From contig DATKPK010000222.1 in the NCBI GenBank assembly GCA_035524095.1, positions 1-36,375 on the forward strand: DNA of 36,375 nt, written 5' to 3'. This document shows positions 25,914-33,371 of the stretch, piece by piece. Numbering within the stretch: position 1 is the stretch's first letter; the number at the start of each line of letters is the position of its first letter. The translations under genes were made by a program, and so were the position numbers. Below the pieces are notes generated by a model. The model worked only from the letters and a program-made list of their open reading frames with translations. It did no database searches and was not told where the DNA came from. The DNA is from DATJUF01 sp035524095 (GTDB lineage: Bacteria > Desulfobacterota > Binatia > Binatales > Binataceae).

Positions 25914-26390
25914 ATGTACTCTTACCGATCAATGCGATTAGTAGCTATTGCACTTCTGACTTTATTACTCACTTATCCTCTCACGGCACGAGCACAAAGT
26001 TTCAGCAACATGCTCCCTAATGGAGCCTCACAAGTGCCATCCTCCCTCACGGGTGACCAGCAATCGCTCGCGAACAAGGCCTTATGCTCTGCCCTCTCCA
26101 GTCAGACTCCAAATCCCGCGTCCGCCAGCCCCTCGATGCTGAGCAATCCAACCGTGATGACCGCCGCCGCTTCCTCATTTGCCGGCAGCACGAAGCTTCC
26201 GTTACCAAGCGCGACCAGTTTGCTTCAAGGTTATGTCGCCCAGCACGCTACCGGCATCATCGCTTCTTGTGCGGTCAGTAACGCCACCAGCGGTTTGACG
26301 GGCCAGGTCCCGGCTAGCGGTTCAGTGCCGTCCGGATTGACCAGCCAGCTTCCCGGCGGAGGCAATATGCCCTCGATGCCTAAATATTAA
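25914..26390 (+). CDS. Secreted Ser/Pro-rich hypothetical protein
   Basis: Not recognised. From the ATG at 25914 the first 28 residues form a clean signal peptide (MRLVAIALLTLLLTYPLTARAQS). The mature part is about 130 residues, rich in Ser, Ala, Pro, Gly and Thr, with two cysteines (ANKALCSALSS and IIASCAVSN) that could form one disulfide. The C-terminus ends in repeated Gly/Ser/Pro phrases (TGQVPASGSVPSG). Composition and length suggest a small periplasmic or surface protein. The frame stays open upstream to 25851, but only the 25914 start gives a sensible signal peptide. It lies downstream of a terminator and so has its own promoter. Confidence 0.6.
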   Translation: MYSYRSMRLVAIALLTLLLTYPLTARAQSFSNMLPNGASQVPSSLTGDQQSLANKALCSALSSQTPNPASASPSMLSNPTVMTAAASSFAGSTKLPLPSATSLLQGYVAQHATGIIASCAVSNATSGLTGQVPASGSVPSGLTSQLPGGGNMPSMPKY

Positions 26391-26474
26391 CTCTGGTATT
26401 TGAACCTATCACCGGCGCTTTCACTTGAGCGGTAGGTGGCCGTCCAGCCGCTGTGCTATAGACCGAATCGAATC

Positions 26475-27245
26475 GTGAACGAATACATCGTTGAACCCAG
26501 CGCGATTCCTTGGCGCCAGGGACGGGTCGCAGGTATCACCTTCAAGTGCCAGGTGCTCCTGAGCGGCGCTGACGGCGGCCCCGAGGCCTTGCGCTTTCGC
26601 TTCGATCCTTGCGCATCCGTTTTCGCGCACATGCATCTGACGTCGCAATTTCAATTGCTTCTTCAAGGCCGCATGGACTTCCCCAAGTCAACGATGAAAC
26701 TGCGCGGCCCCGCGATCCATTATACAGATCACAATTTTCCCTACGGGCCCTTCGCCGTCGCTGATAGTCACGACATGCTCGTGCTCCATCCCAAGCAGGG
26801 CGGTCTCATCAGCATGGCCGACCGCGACGCCCGCCGCCAAATCAATCTCAAGGCACGCCATCTCTATGGCGCTGCGGCCACTGCCGAGTGGACCTTGATG
26901 ACGGAATTCGCCGGCCTCCGCTGCAAGCCATTGATTCCGCCTGCAGCAGGGCCTTGCGCCGTGATGCTTGAATGTCCTCCGCTAAGCCGTTTGAATCTCC
27001 CGCCCACTCCGTATGGCCGTTACGAAGTTGTCCTGAGCGGCTCCGTCTCAGTCTCAGGCCGTACCTTGCTTCCCCCCGGCTTCCGCTACGTCCGTGATGA
27101 CAGCGGCGTCGTATCTCCCCTCGAAGCAGGCCCCGGCGGCGCTACCCTCATGCTATTGGCGTTTGACCGCGACGCGTGCGAAGGTGGCCTGACCGGCGAA
27201 GGATTATCCGTCGCCGCCGCTGCTGCGATGGAGCGCGCAATCTAG
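26475..27245 (+). CDS. Cupin-like conserved hypothetical protein
   Basis: About 256 residues from a GTG at 26475 (an alternative GTG at 26436 adds 13). The middle shows a cupin-like strand pattern with ASVFAHMHLTSQFQLLLQGR (HxH followed by a Gln-rich strand and glycine turn) and GPAIHYTDHNFPYGPFAV. A second half repeats a beta-rich pattern (YEVVLSGSVSVSGRTLLPPG). I recall similar two-half cupin proteins near LLM oxidoreductases, but no assigned function. It starts the run of closely spaced genes leading to the selenoprotein (18 bases before the DsbA-like gene). No clear Shine-Dalgarno was found. Confidence 0.65.
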   Translation: MNEYIVEPSAIPWRQGRVAGITFKCQVLLSGADGGPEALRFRFDPCASVFAHMHLTSQFQLLLQGRMDFPKSTMKLRGPAIHYTDHNFPYGPFAVADSHDMLVLHPKQGGLISMADRDARRQINLKARHLYGAAATAEWTLMTEFAGLRCKPLIPPAAGPCAVMLECPPLSRLNLPPTPYGRYEVVLSGSVSVSGRTLLPPGFRYVRDDSGVVSPLEAGPGGATLMLLAFDRDACEGGLTGEGLSVAAAAAMERAI

Positions 27246-27263
27246 CTTACACGCGGAGGCCCG

Positions 27264-27929
27264 ATGCCGAACGAAAACGCCACCGCCCCGTTGCCCGTTG
27301 TCGTCTTCGCCGATTTCATCTGCCCGTATTCCTATATCGCGCTCGATCAAATGGACGATCTGCTGCGCGACTATAATATCGAGCTGCTCTGGCGTCCCCA
27401 TTGGCTTCATCCGGAAGTACCCCCAGCCGGTGCACCGATTCCAGCCGAGGCCGCCACTGTCGGCCGCCGCGCGCAGACCCTCGCATGGCTTAAAGAGATG
27501 GCGCCGGAACGCTCCGCGCACATGCGTTTCCCTGATCGTATCCAATTCAGCCTCTTCGCCTTCGAGGCCCTCGAATTCGCCCAGGATCACGGGCTTGCGC
27601 TCCCGTTCAAAACGGCCGTATTCGAGTCGTTATGGGCCGACGGCCGCGACATCGCCCAATTCTCGACGCTCCAGGCCGCCGCTGCAAAAGTTGGGCTCGA
27701 CAGCGAAGAACTCGGTCGCGCGCTCTCGGCGCAACGCTATCGCAAGCGTGTCCACGACGCCTTGCAGTTGGCGCGGGATGCCGGTGTTACCAAAACTCCA
27801 ACCTTCGTGCTCGGCCGCTATCGCATCGCGGGATGGCACTACTACGAGGTTTTTCAAACCGTGATGGAAAAGCAAAACGTGCTCCTTCGTTCCGCTCTCG
27901 ATAACTCCTCTCCGCCGGCGGAGCGCTGA
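27264..27929 (+). CDS. DsbA/FrnE-family thioredoxin-fold protein
   Basis: 221-residue DsbA-type protein. The active-site motif is CPYS (Cys20 to Ser23 in VFADFICPYSYIALDQM), with a single nucleophilic cysteine, the form found in FrnE-like oxidoreductases and 2-hydroxychromene-2-carboxylate isomerase relatives. The cis-proline loop VTKTPTFVLG sits near the C-terminus, with the inserted helical domain between. No signal peptide, so it is cytoplasmic. It could be a thiol isomerase, a glutathione-type isomerase or a reductant in the same pathway as the downstream thioredoxin-fused protein. ACGCGGAGGC lies upstream of the ATG at 27264. Four bases separate it from the next gene. Confidence 0.85.
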   Translation: MPNENATAPLPVVVFADFICPYSYIALDQMDDLLRDYNIELLWRPHWLHPEVPPAGAPIPAEAATVGRRAQTLAWLKEMAPERSAHMRFPDRIQFSLFAFEALEFAQDHGLALPFKTAVFESLWADGRDIAQFSTLQAAAAKVGLDSEELGRALSAQRYRKRVHDALQLARDAGVTKTPTFVLGRYRIAGWHYYEVFQTVMEKQNVLLRSALDNSSPPAER

Positions 27930-27933
27930 TCCA

Positions 27934-29517
27934 ATGGCCTCGCTACCTGCATTTGCCCTGATCGATCTCGACGGCGCGCCACGTTCTTTTCCCAATGGCA
28001 AAACCACCTTGCTCTGCTTCGTCCGCGAAGAATGCGAAACCTGCCACCTCTCGATGCCTGTGATTGAGGCGGTTTATCGCGCTTACGGCGAGGCGATCGG
28101 CATTTGGGCGATCGGCCAGGAAGACAATCAAAAGCTCCGCGACCGTCATCAGTTGACCATTCCAATCCTTGATGACACTGCGCTCAAAGTATCATTCGAC
28201 TACAAGGTTCAAATCGTTCCGACGATCATTCTCGCCGACCCGTCCGGCGCTGAAGTTGTGCGATGGGAAGCCTTTCATAAGGGCGACTGGCAAGACCTGA
28301 TCGCCCGTCTCTCACAACTCACGAATCTGCCCGCTCCCACAATCGACTGGGATAAGCTCCCAGCGCTCCGCCCCGGATGCGGTTCGAAATCCGTCGAACC
28401 GGGTATTTTCGAGCGGTTGACCGCCGAGGCCGAAGGCAGTCCGTTGCGTGCCCGTCAGATCGAGATCGCCGAGCGCGACGACCCCTTCGAGTTCATGTTC
28501 GATCAAGGCCTCACCGATGGGCTTCCCGTGATTCCGCCGACCCCCGAGCGCGTCATCCGGATGCTCACCGGGACGCGCCGCGACCCCCAGGAAGTGATCG
28601 GTAACTGCGCACCCAATTACGCCCCGGTCACCATCGAGAAGATCGCGATTAACGCCGTGATGGCCGGTTGCAAACCTGAGTATATGCCGGTCTTGATCGC
28701 AGCCACCGACGCCCTCTGCTCCCACGAGTTCAATGCCCATGCGCTCGTCTCAACTTACGGTCCCTCGCCGGTGATGGTTGTCAACGGGCCGATTCGCAAT
28801 CGCATCGGCATGAATATGGGTATCAATGTGCTCGGCCACGGGAATCGTGCCAACGCTACGATCGGCCGCGCGATCAAATTGATCTTGCGCAACCTCGGCG
28901 GTCTCCGGCCCGGCGAAATCGAGCGCGCCGCCCTCGGTTCTCCCGCCAAGTACGGCGCCTGCTACCCCGAATTCGAGGAGCGCAGTCCCTGGGAACCGAT
29001 GCATGTCGAACGCGGCTTCGACCGCAACGACAGCGTCGTCACGCTTTTTTCTCTCGAAGGCTCGCCTCACCAGATCGCCGACCAGACTTCGCGTACCGCA
29101 CGCTCACTCGCTGGCAGCCTCGGCCTCGGGATGGAATGCGGATGGCATCCGAAGACCCACGGTGTTGGCGATGTGCTCCTCGTCATCTCGCCCGAGCATG
29201 TCGATACGCTGTGGCGCGACCGTTGGACTAAGGACGACGTGCGCAACCGTATCCAGGAAATAACCTCGCGCCCGCTCCGCGAATTATTGCCGACCGAAGA
29301 CTACGGCGGGCTCGGCGCGATGCCCGAGCAGGTCGCACTCGCGCGCGGCCGTACGCAGGAGCAACTCAACAGCCTGAAGCCTAAGTTCAAAAGCCCGAAA
29401 AACATCCACATAATCGTCGCTGGCGGTCCCGCCGGAAAATGGTCCTCGGTCATCAATGGCTACGGGGATTCGTCTGTGTCGGTACCGGTCAGCCGCAAAA
29501 TCGAGGAGGTCGTCTGA
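27934..29517 (+). CDS. Thioredoxin-domain fusion, partner of UGSC selenoprotein
   Basis: 527 residues in two parts. Residues 1-130 are a peroxiredoxin/TlpA-like thioredoxin domain: LCFVREECETCHLSMPVIEA has the CxxC pair Cys34-Cys37, and VQIVPTIILADPSG is the cis-Pro loop. After a linker containing RPGCGSKS, residues from about 165 form a conserved domain of unknown role (GLTDGLPVIPPTPERVIRML; IEKIAINAVMAGCKPEYMPV; NGPIRNRIGMNMGINVLGHG; RANATIGRAIKLILRNLGG). I recall this second domain beside UGSC genes in other bacteria, but no established activity. There is no signal peptide. Its TGA overlaps the ATG of the selenoprotein gene by one base, so the two are translationally coupled and probably form a complex. 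The thioredoxin domain is a plausible electron donor to the selenocysteine; that is inference. Confidence 0.83.
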   Translation: MASLPAFALIDLDGAPRSFPNGKTTLLCFVREECETCHLSMPVIEAVYRAYGEAIGIWAIGQEDNQKLRDRHQLTIPILDDTALKVSFDYKVQIVPTIILADPSGAEVVRWEAFHKGDWQDLIARLSQLTNLPAPTIDWDKLPALRPGCGSKSVEPGIFERLTAEAEGSPLRARQIEIAERDDPFEFMFDQGLTDGLPVIPPTPERVIRMLTGTRRDPQEVIGNCAPNYAPVTIEKIAINAVMAGCKPEYMPVLIAATDALCSHEFNAHALVSTYGPSPVMVVNGPIRNRIGMNMGINVLGHGNRANATIGRAIKLILRNLGGLRPGEIERAALGSPAKYGACYPEFEERSPWEPMHVERGFDRNDSVVTLFSLEGSPHQIADQTSRTARSLAGSLGLGMECGWHPKTHGVGDVLLVISPEHVDTLWRDRWTKDDVRNRIQEITSRPLRELLPTEDYGGLGAMPEQVALARGRTQEQLNSLKPKFKSPKNIHIIVAGGPAGKWSSVINGYGDSSVSVPVSRKIEEVV

Positions 29518-30050
29518 TGAAAATTCTTGACCCGACCGACGAACGTGTCCCGCTTCGCCGCTCGTTGGCGGCGCGTCCCGAGGGTGTGATCGGCACCGTC
29601 GGGCTGCTCGACATCAACAAGGCGCGCGGCGACGTGATGCTGAAACATGTGCAGCAGCGCCTCAACGAGCTGATGCCCAACGTCGAGGTTAAACACTATC
29701 GCAAGCTAACGCCGGCCCGGCCCGCCGCCGATGACTTGCGCCAGCAAATGCTGAAGGAGTGCGACTTCGTTATCGAAGGCCTCGCCGATTGAGGGGCCTG
29801 CATAACGTGCAGTTTGCACGACACAGTATGGTTCGAGAATAACGGCAAGCCGACGGTCGTCATTGCGACCGACGTGTTTGTCGACGCCGCCGAGGCTCAA
29901 TCATCCGCGCTAGGCTTGCCCGAAGCGCCGCGGGTCTTTGTCCCTCATCCGATTCAGGACGCAACCGACGAGGAGATTCGTGCCAAGGGTGACGCCGTCA
30001 TCGAGCAAGTGCTACGCGCCCTCACCATGAACAAATCCTCATCACGCTAA
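29517..30050 (+). CDS. UGSC-family selenoprotein with in-frame UGA (Sec92)
   Basis: Read through the TGA at 29790-29792, one 177-residue protein runs from the ATG at 29517 to the TAA at 30048-30050. The N-terminal half opens MKILDPTDERVPL, then GTVGLLDINKARGDVMLKHV and ECDFVIEGLAD. The TGA falls at residue 92, and the C-terminal half continues in the same frame as GACITCSLHDTVWFENNGKP then TVVIATDVFVDAAEAQSSAL and PRVFVPHPIQDATDEEIRAK. This is the full domain layout of the UGSC (seleno)protein family, with the TGA exactly at the selenocysteine. The family tetrapeptide is UGAC here, and the extended motif UxxCxxC recalls GrdB/PrdB reductase subunits. A SECIS-like hairpin follows. GAGGAGG at 29502-29508 is the ribosome site. 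Decoding needs SelA, SelB, SelC and SelD elsewhere in the genome. A conventional gene caller would split it in two. Confidence 0.88.
29806..29820 (+). promoter_or_regulatory. Candidate bacterial SECIS hairpin
   Basis: CGTGCA at 29806-29811 pairs perfectly with TGCACG at 29815-29820 around a GTT loop. The stem begins 13 bases after the UGA and the loop lies 20-22 bases after it. The loop opens with G. Both spacing and G agree with what is known of bacterial SECIS elements, which lie in the coding region just past the UGA and bind SelB. A competing stem CTGCA (29798-29802) with TGCAG (29808-29812) is also possible. Confidence 0.6.
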
Positions 30051-30055
30051 ACCGA

Positions 30056-30088
30056 TGAGAGGCGTTCCGCAATCGCGGAATCCTCTCA
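30056..30088 (+). terminator. Strong hairpin after the selenoprotein gene
   Basis: TGAGAGG at 30056-30062 pairs with CCTCTCA at 30082-30088, and inside it TTCCGC (30065-30070) pairs with GCGGAA (30075-30080) around an AATC loop, with a small asymmetric internal loop. It starts 5 bases after the selenoprotein stop. No T-run follows, so it more likely stabilises or processes the mRNA, or partly terminates before the LLM gene. Confidence 0.5.
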
Positions 30089-30129
30089 CGTCACACTTTG
30101 AAAGATAAGGTCAGGAGGCCGGCCGCCTG

Positions 30130-31209
30130 ATGAAATTTGGGCTCCATTATCAACTCCCATGCACGCCTGACCAATCGCCGGTCCAGCGCTATCGCGACAC
30201 CATCGAGCAGGCCGTGCACGCCGAGGCCCTGGGTTTCGAATCCGTATGGCCGGTCGAGCAGCATTTCAACGCTAGCCTTTCGATTATGCCCTCGCCGCTG
30301 TTGATGCTCGCTGCGATCGCGGAGCGTACTCGCGCGCTCCGCCTCGGTATTGCGATTGTCCTGTTGCCCTTATCGCATCCGCTGCGCGTGGCCGAGGAAA
30401 TCGCGACGCTCGACGTAATCAGTAACGGCCGCGTCGAATTTGGTATCGGCCGTGGCGGCGTTCCCAAGCATTTCAAGGGCTTCGGCATTCCGATCGCCGA
30501 AAACCGCGAACGCTTCGTCGAAGAGATTGAGATTATCCGCCAGGCTTGGACTAGCGATCGCTTCTCCTACCACGGCCGCTTTTTCGATTTCGATCGCATC
30601 TCGGTAGTTCCTAAACCGGTCCAGCAACCTCACCCACCGATTCGTGTCGCCGCCAACAGCGAAGAGACCTTTGAGCACATGGGCCGCCTCGGCATACCGA
30701 TATTTGCGGCATCACAGGTCAATCCCTTTCATCGAATCAAGCGCTTCCTTTCGACTTACCACGCCGCCCGCCAGGCCGCTGGCCAATCGGTCAGTACTCC
30801 GGATGACGTCTCCATCCTGATGCCGCTCTATGTCGGGGAGACTGCAGCGCAGGTGCGGCGCGAGATGGAGCCGAGTATCAAATATTTCCTCAGCACCGCC
30901 GCGTCACTGTTCGGCTCCGGCGCTCCGCTGCCCGGCGCCTCCCGATCCAGTAGTTCTCGCTCGGACGCCGCCGATCGCCTCAAGCAGACCCTCGACCGTC
31001 TCGCGAGCATGACCTACGAACAGGTCTGCGAGCGGATGGCGATCTTCGACACGCCGGAGGCCTGCATCGACCGGCTTCAAGGTTTCCGCGAAGACTTCAA
31101 CATGGGCCGCGTCATTTGCTGGTTCAATCCGGGTGGCCAGGTTCCGCATCAGCAAGTCATGCGCAGCATGGAACTCTTCGCCGCCAAGGTGATGCCCCAC
31201 TTTCCGTAA
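30130..31209 (+). CDS. LLM-class flavin-dependent oxidoreductase
   Basis: A luciferase-like TIM-barrel protein of 359 residues. MKFGLHYQLPC, GFESVWPVEQHFNASLSIMP (luciferase EHH-like region with EQH), LGIAIVLLPLSHPLRVAEEI, GRVEFGIGRGGVPKHFKGFG and PPIRVAANSEETFEHMGRLG follow the family order. A Ser/Arg-rich insert (GASRSSSSRSDAADR) lies near residue 270-285. AGGAGG at 30113-30118 is 11 bases before the ATG. It is in the same direction as the selenoprotein gene and 79 bases away across a hairpin, so co-regulation is likely. Substrate unknown. Confidence 0.9.
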   Translation: MKFGLHYQLPCTPDQSPVQRYRDTIEQAVHAEALGFESVWPVEQHFNASLSIMPSPLLMLAAIAERTRALRLGIAIVLLPLSHPLRVAEEIATLDVISNGRVEFGIGRGGVPKHFKGFGIPIAENRERFVEEIEIIRQAWTSDRFSYHGRFFDFDRISVVPKPVQQPHPPIRVAANSEETFEHMGRLGIPIFAASQVNPFHRIKRFLSTYHAARQAAGQSVSTPDDVSILMPLYVGETAAQVRREMEPSIKYFLSTAASLFGSGAPLPGASRSSSSRSDAADRLKQTLDRLASMTYEQVCERMAIFDTPEACIDRLQGFREDFNMGRVICWFNPGGQVPHQQVMRSMELFAAKVMPHFP

Positions 31210-31327
31210 CCCGATCTTCGATGAAATGCCTGATGACTAAGGTGTCATAGATATTTTGGGGCAGCCTGACTCGTGCTCTGCATCTGTTTGTTTGTCATCC
31301 GCGCGCGTGGCCGGCGTCTCGATTTCG

Positions 31328-31969
31328 TTAGACAGCGTCCGGCTGACGCTCCGGACGCGCCTGATCGAACGCCCCGATTCTATTGCACTCCTCGCAAATC
31401 CGCCGAATCGTCGGGAAAGGCGTCATATCCACTCCCGATCGCTCGGCATTATAAACCTGCGGAACGATAAACACGTCGGCCAGCGTCGGCGTATCGCCAT
31501 GACAAAACCGGCCCGTCTCCGGCGAACCGGCCAGCATCAATTCAATCGCGCGAAAACCCTCGACCATCCAATAGCGGCTCCACTCCGCCCGCTGTTCTTC
31601 TGTCGCATTGAACACCCGCCCCAGGTATGACTGCGCTCGGCCGCCATGCAGCGGATGGATCTCGCACGCTACCGCCAGCGCGATAGCGCGCACGCGAGCG
31701 CGACCCGCGAAGTCACGTGGCAGCAACGGCGGCAGCGGATGGGTCTCCTCGAGATACTCGCAAATCGCCAGCGACTGGCCGAACACTCTGCCGTCGTCTT
31801 CGAGCGTCGGCACACGCCCCAAGGGATTGAGTGCCTCATATTCCGGTGCTCGCGACCCGCCGCGCGCCAGGTTGATTGAGACATACTCATAGGCGATTCC
31901 CTTAAGGTTCGCGGCGATTCGCACGCGGTAGCTCGCCGATGACCGGAAATAATTGTACAGCTTCATCAC
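31328..31969 (-). CDS. maiA: Maleylacetoacetate isomerase-like glutathione S-transferase (zeta class)
   Basis: Zeta-class GST of 213 residues; the family isomerises maleylacetoacetate to fumarylacetoacetate in tyrosine or homogentisate breakdown. The N-terminal YFRSSASYRVRIAANLKG carries the SSxSxRVR active-site signature, followed by NPLGRVPTLEDDG and FGQSLAICEYLEE of the thioredoxin-like domain. The C-terminal helical domain has GDTPTLADVFIVPQVYNAER, a typical MaiA motif. ATG at 31969 or 31966. It stands alone on the minus strand, without fumarylacetoacetase or homogentisate dioxygenase nearby, so the physiological substrate is not certain. Confidence 0.88.
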   Translation of the reverse strand: MMKLYNYFRSSASYRVRIAANLKGIAYEYVSINLARGGSRAPEYEALNPLGRVPTLEDDGRVFGQSLAICEYLEETHPLPPLLPRDFAGRARVRAIALAVACEIHPLHGGRAQSYLGRVFNATEEQRAEWSRYWMVEGFRAIELMLAGSPETGRFCHGDTPTLADVFIVPQVYNAERSGVDMTPFPTIRRICEECNRIGAFDQARPERQPDAV

Positions 31970-32307
31970 GCCGGTAGACCTCCGATTCAGTTACCGAAAG
32001 TTAAGCATCCGCTCCCCCCAACCGATAGCACCCTCGCCCAGTTCCCCGCGATTGTCGCCCATCACACAAATTGCCAAATTGCCGCACAAGCCGTAACGCA
32101 GCCGTGCTTGCTGCTTTCGCCGCTACGGGTGTAAAGAAGGTTGCATAGGCCGAACTTGCGAGGCCGTGTGAGCGCGAGGCCGCGAGTGCGAACCTGAGAC
32201 CTGACCTGACCTTGCGCGGCCGTACGCGCAGACCTCGTTTACAACGGCGCGCACGGGCAATTTAGCGAGTGCGCGCCAGTCAGACTATCGAAGGAGAAAA
32301 GATTGCG
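31970..32307. promoter_or_regulatory. Divergent upstream region of maiA and VOC genes, with leader hairpin
   Basis: About 340 bases without a gene. It must hold the divergent promoters; no good -35/-10 pair stands out. It contains a 9-bp perfect hairpin at 32246-32277 (GGCGCGCAC, 14-nt loop, GTGCGCGCC) just before the AAGGAG ribosome site of the VOC gene, and repeated GCGAGGCCG words near 32157-32185. No riboswitch class is recognised. Confidence 0.5.
32246..32277 (+). promoter_or_regulatory. 5' leader hairpin of VOC gene
   Basis: A perfect 9-bp GC-rich stem (32246-32254 with 32269-32277) around a 14-nt loop, ending 12 or so bases before the AAGGAG ribosome-binding site. No T-run follows, so regulation of translation or mRNA stability is likelier than termination. 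Confidence 0.4.
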
Positions 32308-33354
32308 ATGGCAAATTTAGAATTCGAACAACAACAAATTCTCAAGGCCTATCGTAAAGGCATCATCTCCGATGAACTCTTCGCCTCCCAGATGGCTGAA
32401 CTCGGTGCGGGCAAAAATGGTAACAAGGCCATGAATGGCTCAGCACAGCCGATGAAAATGAATGGCTCGGCCCAACCCGAGAAAACCTACGACCGCACCA
32501 CTGAGGATCTTGGCAATATCGTCGCGCTTGAGCACGTCAACGTCACCGTGCCCAATCAGGAGCTCGCCAACCGGTTTTACATCGATGCGCTCGGCCTGAC
32601 TCGCGATCCCTACATGATGACCGGCCCCAATATCATGTGGGTCAACGTCGGACGTAGCCAATTCCATCTGCCTGCCAGTAATCCCCAGGTGCTTCGGGGC
32701 CACACCGGCGTCGTGATGCCCGATCGCGCATCACTGCTGAAACGCCTCACCCGCGCACGCAAGCACCTGGAAGGCACCAAGTTTGATTTCTGCGAAATGG
32801 ACGGTTATGTCGAAGCCGTCTGCCCGTGGGGTAATCACATCCGCTGCTTCGAGCCCCAAGAGCGCTTCGGACGCATCGCGCTGGGCATTCCCTACGTCGA
32901 GTTTGACGTTCCGCCTGGGACGGCTGACGGCATCGCACGCTTCTACAAGCAGATCATGGGCGCGCAGGCAGCTCCCCTCGAAGACAAGAATGGACGCTTT
33001 GCCTGTGTGACCGCTGGCGATTCGCAGAATCTCTTCTTCCGCGAAACCGACCGTCCAATTCCCGCCTATGACAAGCATCACATCCAAGTCTACATCGCCG
33101 ACTTCTCCGGTCCCTACCGGCAACTTGCCAAAAGAGGCCTGATCACCCTGGAAGACAGTCAGCATCAGTATCGCTTCGAGAACATCATCGATCCCGACAG
33201 CGGCAAAGTGCTCTTCGCGGTCGAGCACGAGGTGCGCAGCCTCAGGCATCCGATTTATATGCGCCCGCTGGTCAATCGTAACCCGGCCCAGAACATTATG
33301 AGCTATTCGCCCGGTTACGACGCCCTGAATTGGTCAACCGCGCCCGCCAACTAA
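32308..33354 (+). CDS. VOC-family protein with two glyoxalase/dioxygenase modules
   Basis: 348 residues from the ATG at 32308, which has AAGGAG upstream; an earlier ATG at 32269 lies in the leader hairpin and is rejected. A charged helical N-terminus (LEFEQQQILKAYRKGIISDELF) is followed by a Gly/Asn linker with an NGSAQP hexapeptide repeated at 43-48 and 52-57. Module 1 begins IVALEHVNVTVPNQELANRFYIDALGL, a classic VOC start; module 2 covers VEFDVPPGTADGIARFYKQIMG, then KHHIQVYIADFSG and LFAVEHEVRS. The His and Glu residues could form a metal site. Such folds serve glyoxalases, extradiol dioxygenases and epimerases; the substrate is unknown. It converges on the ATPase gene. Confidence 0.8.
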   Translation: MANLEFEQQQILKAYRKGIISDELFASQMAELGAGKNGNKAMNGSAQPMKMNGSAQPEKTYDRTTEDLGNIVALEHVNVTVPNQELANRFYIDALGLTRDPYMMTGPNIMWVNVGRSQFHLPASNPQVLRGHTGVVMPDRASLLKRLTRARKHLEGTKFDFCEMDGYVEAVCPWGNHIRCFEPQERFGRIALGIPYVEFDVPPGTADGIARFYKQIMGAQAAPLEDKNGRFACVTAGDSQNLFFRETDRPIPAYDKHHIQVYIADFSGPYRQLAKRGLITLEDSQHQYRFENIIDPDSGKVLFAVEHEVRSLRHPIYMRPLVNRNPAQNIMSYSPGYDALNWSTAPAN

Positions 33355-33371
33355 CTATGCATTAACTCGAC

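Noticed and set aside
29439..29516. Upstream extension of the selenoprotein frame to 29439
   Set aside because: This stretch lies wholly inside the preceding gene, and the ATG at 29517 has a GAGGAGG and an ATGA overlap.
29517..30050. Two separate short genes, or a pseudogene with a premature stop
   Set aside because: Both halves keep one register across a single TGA, both match the same protein family, the stop sits at that family's selenocysteine site, and a SECIS-like stem follows. A decayed gene would be unlikely to show all four.
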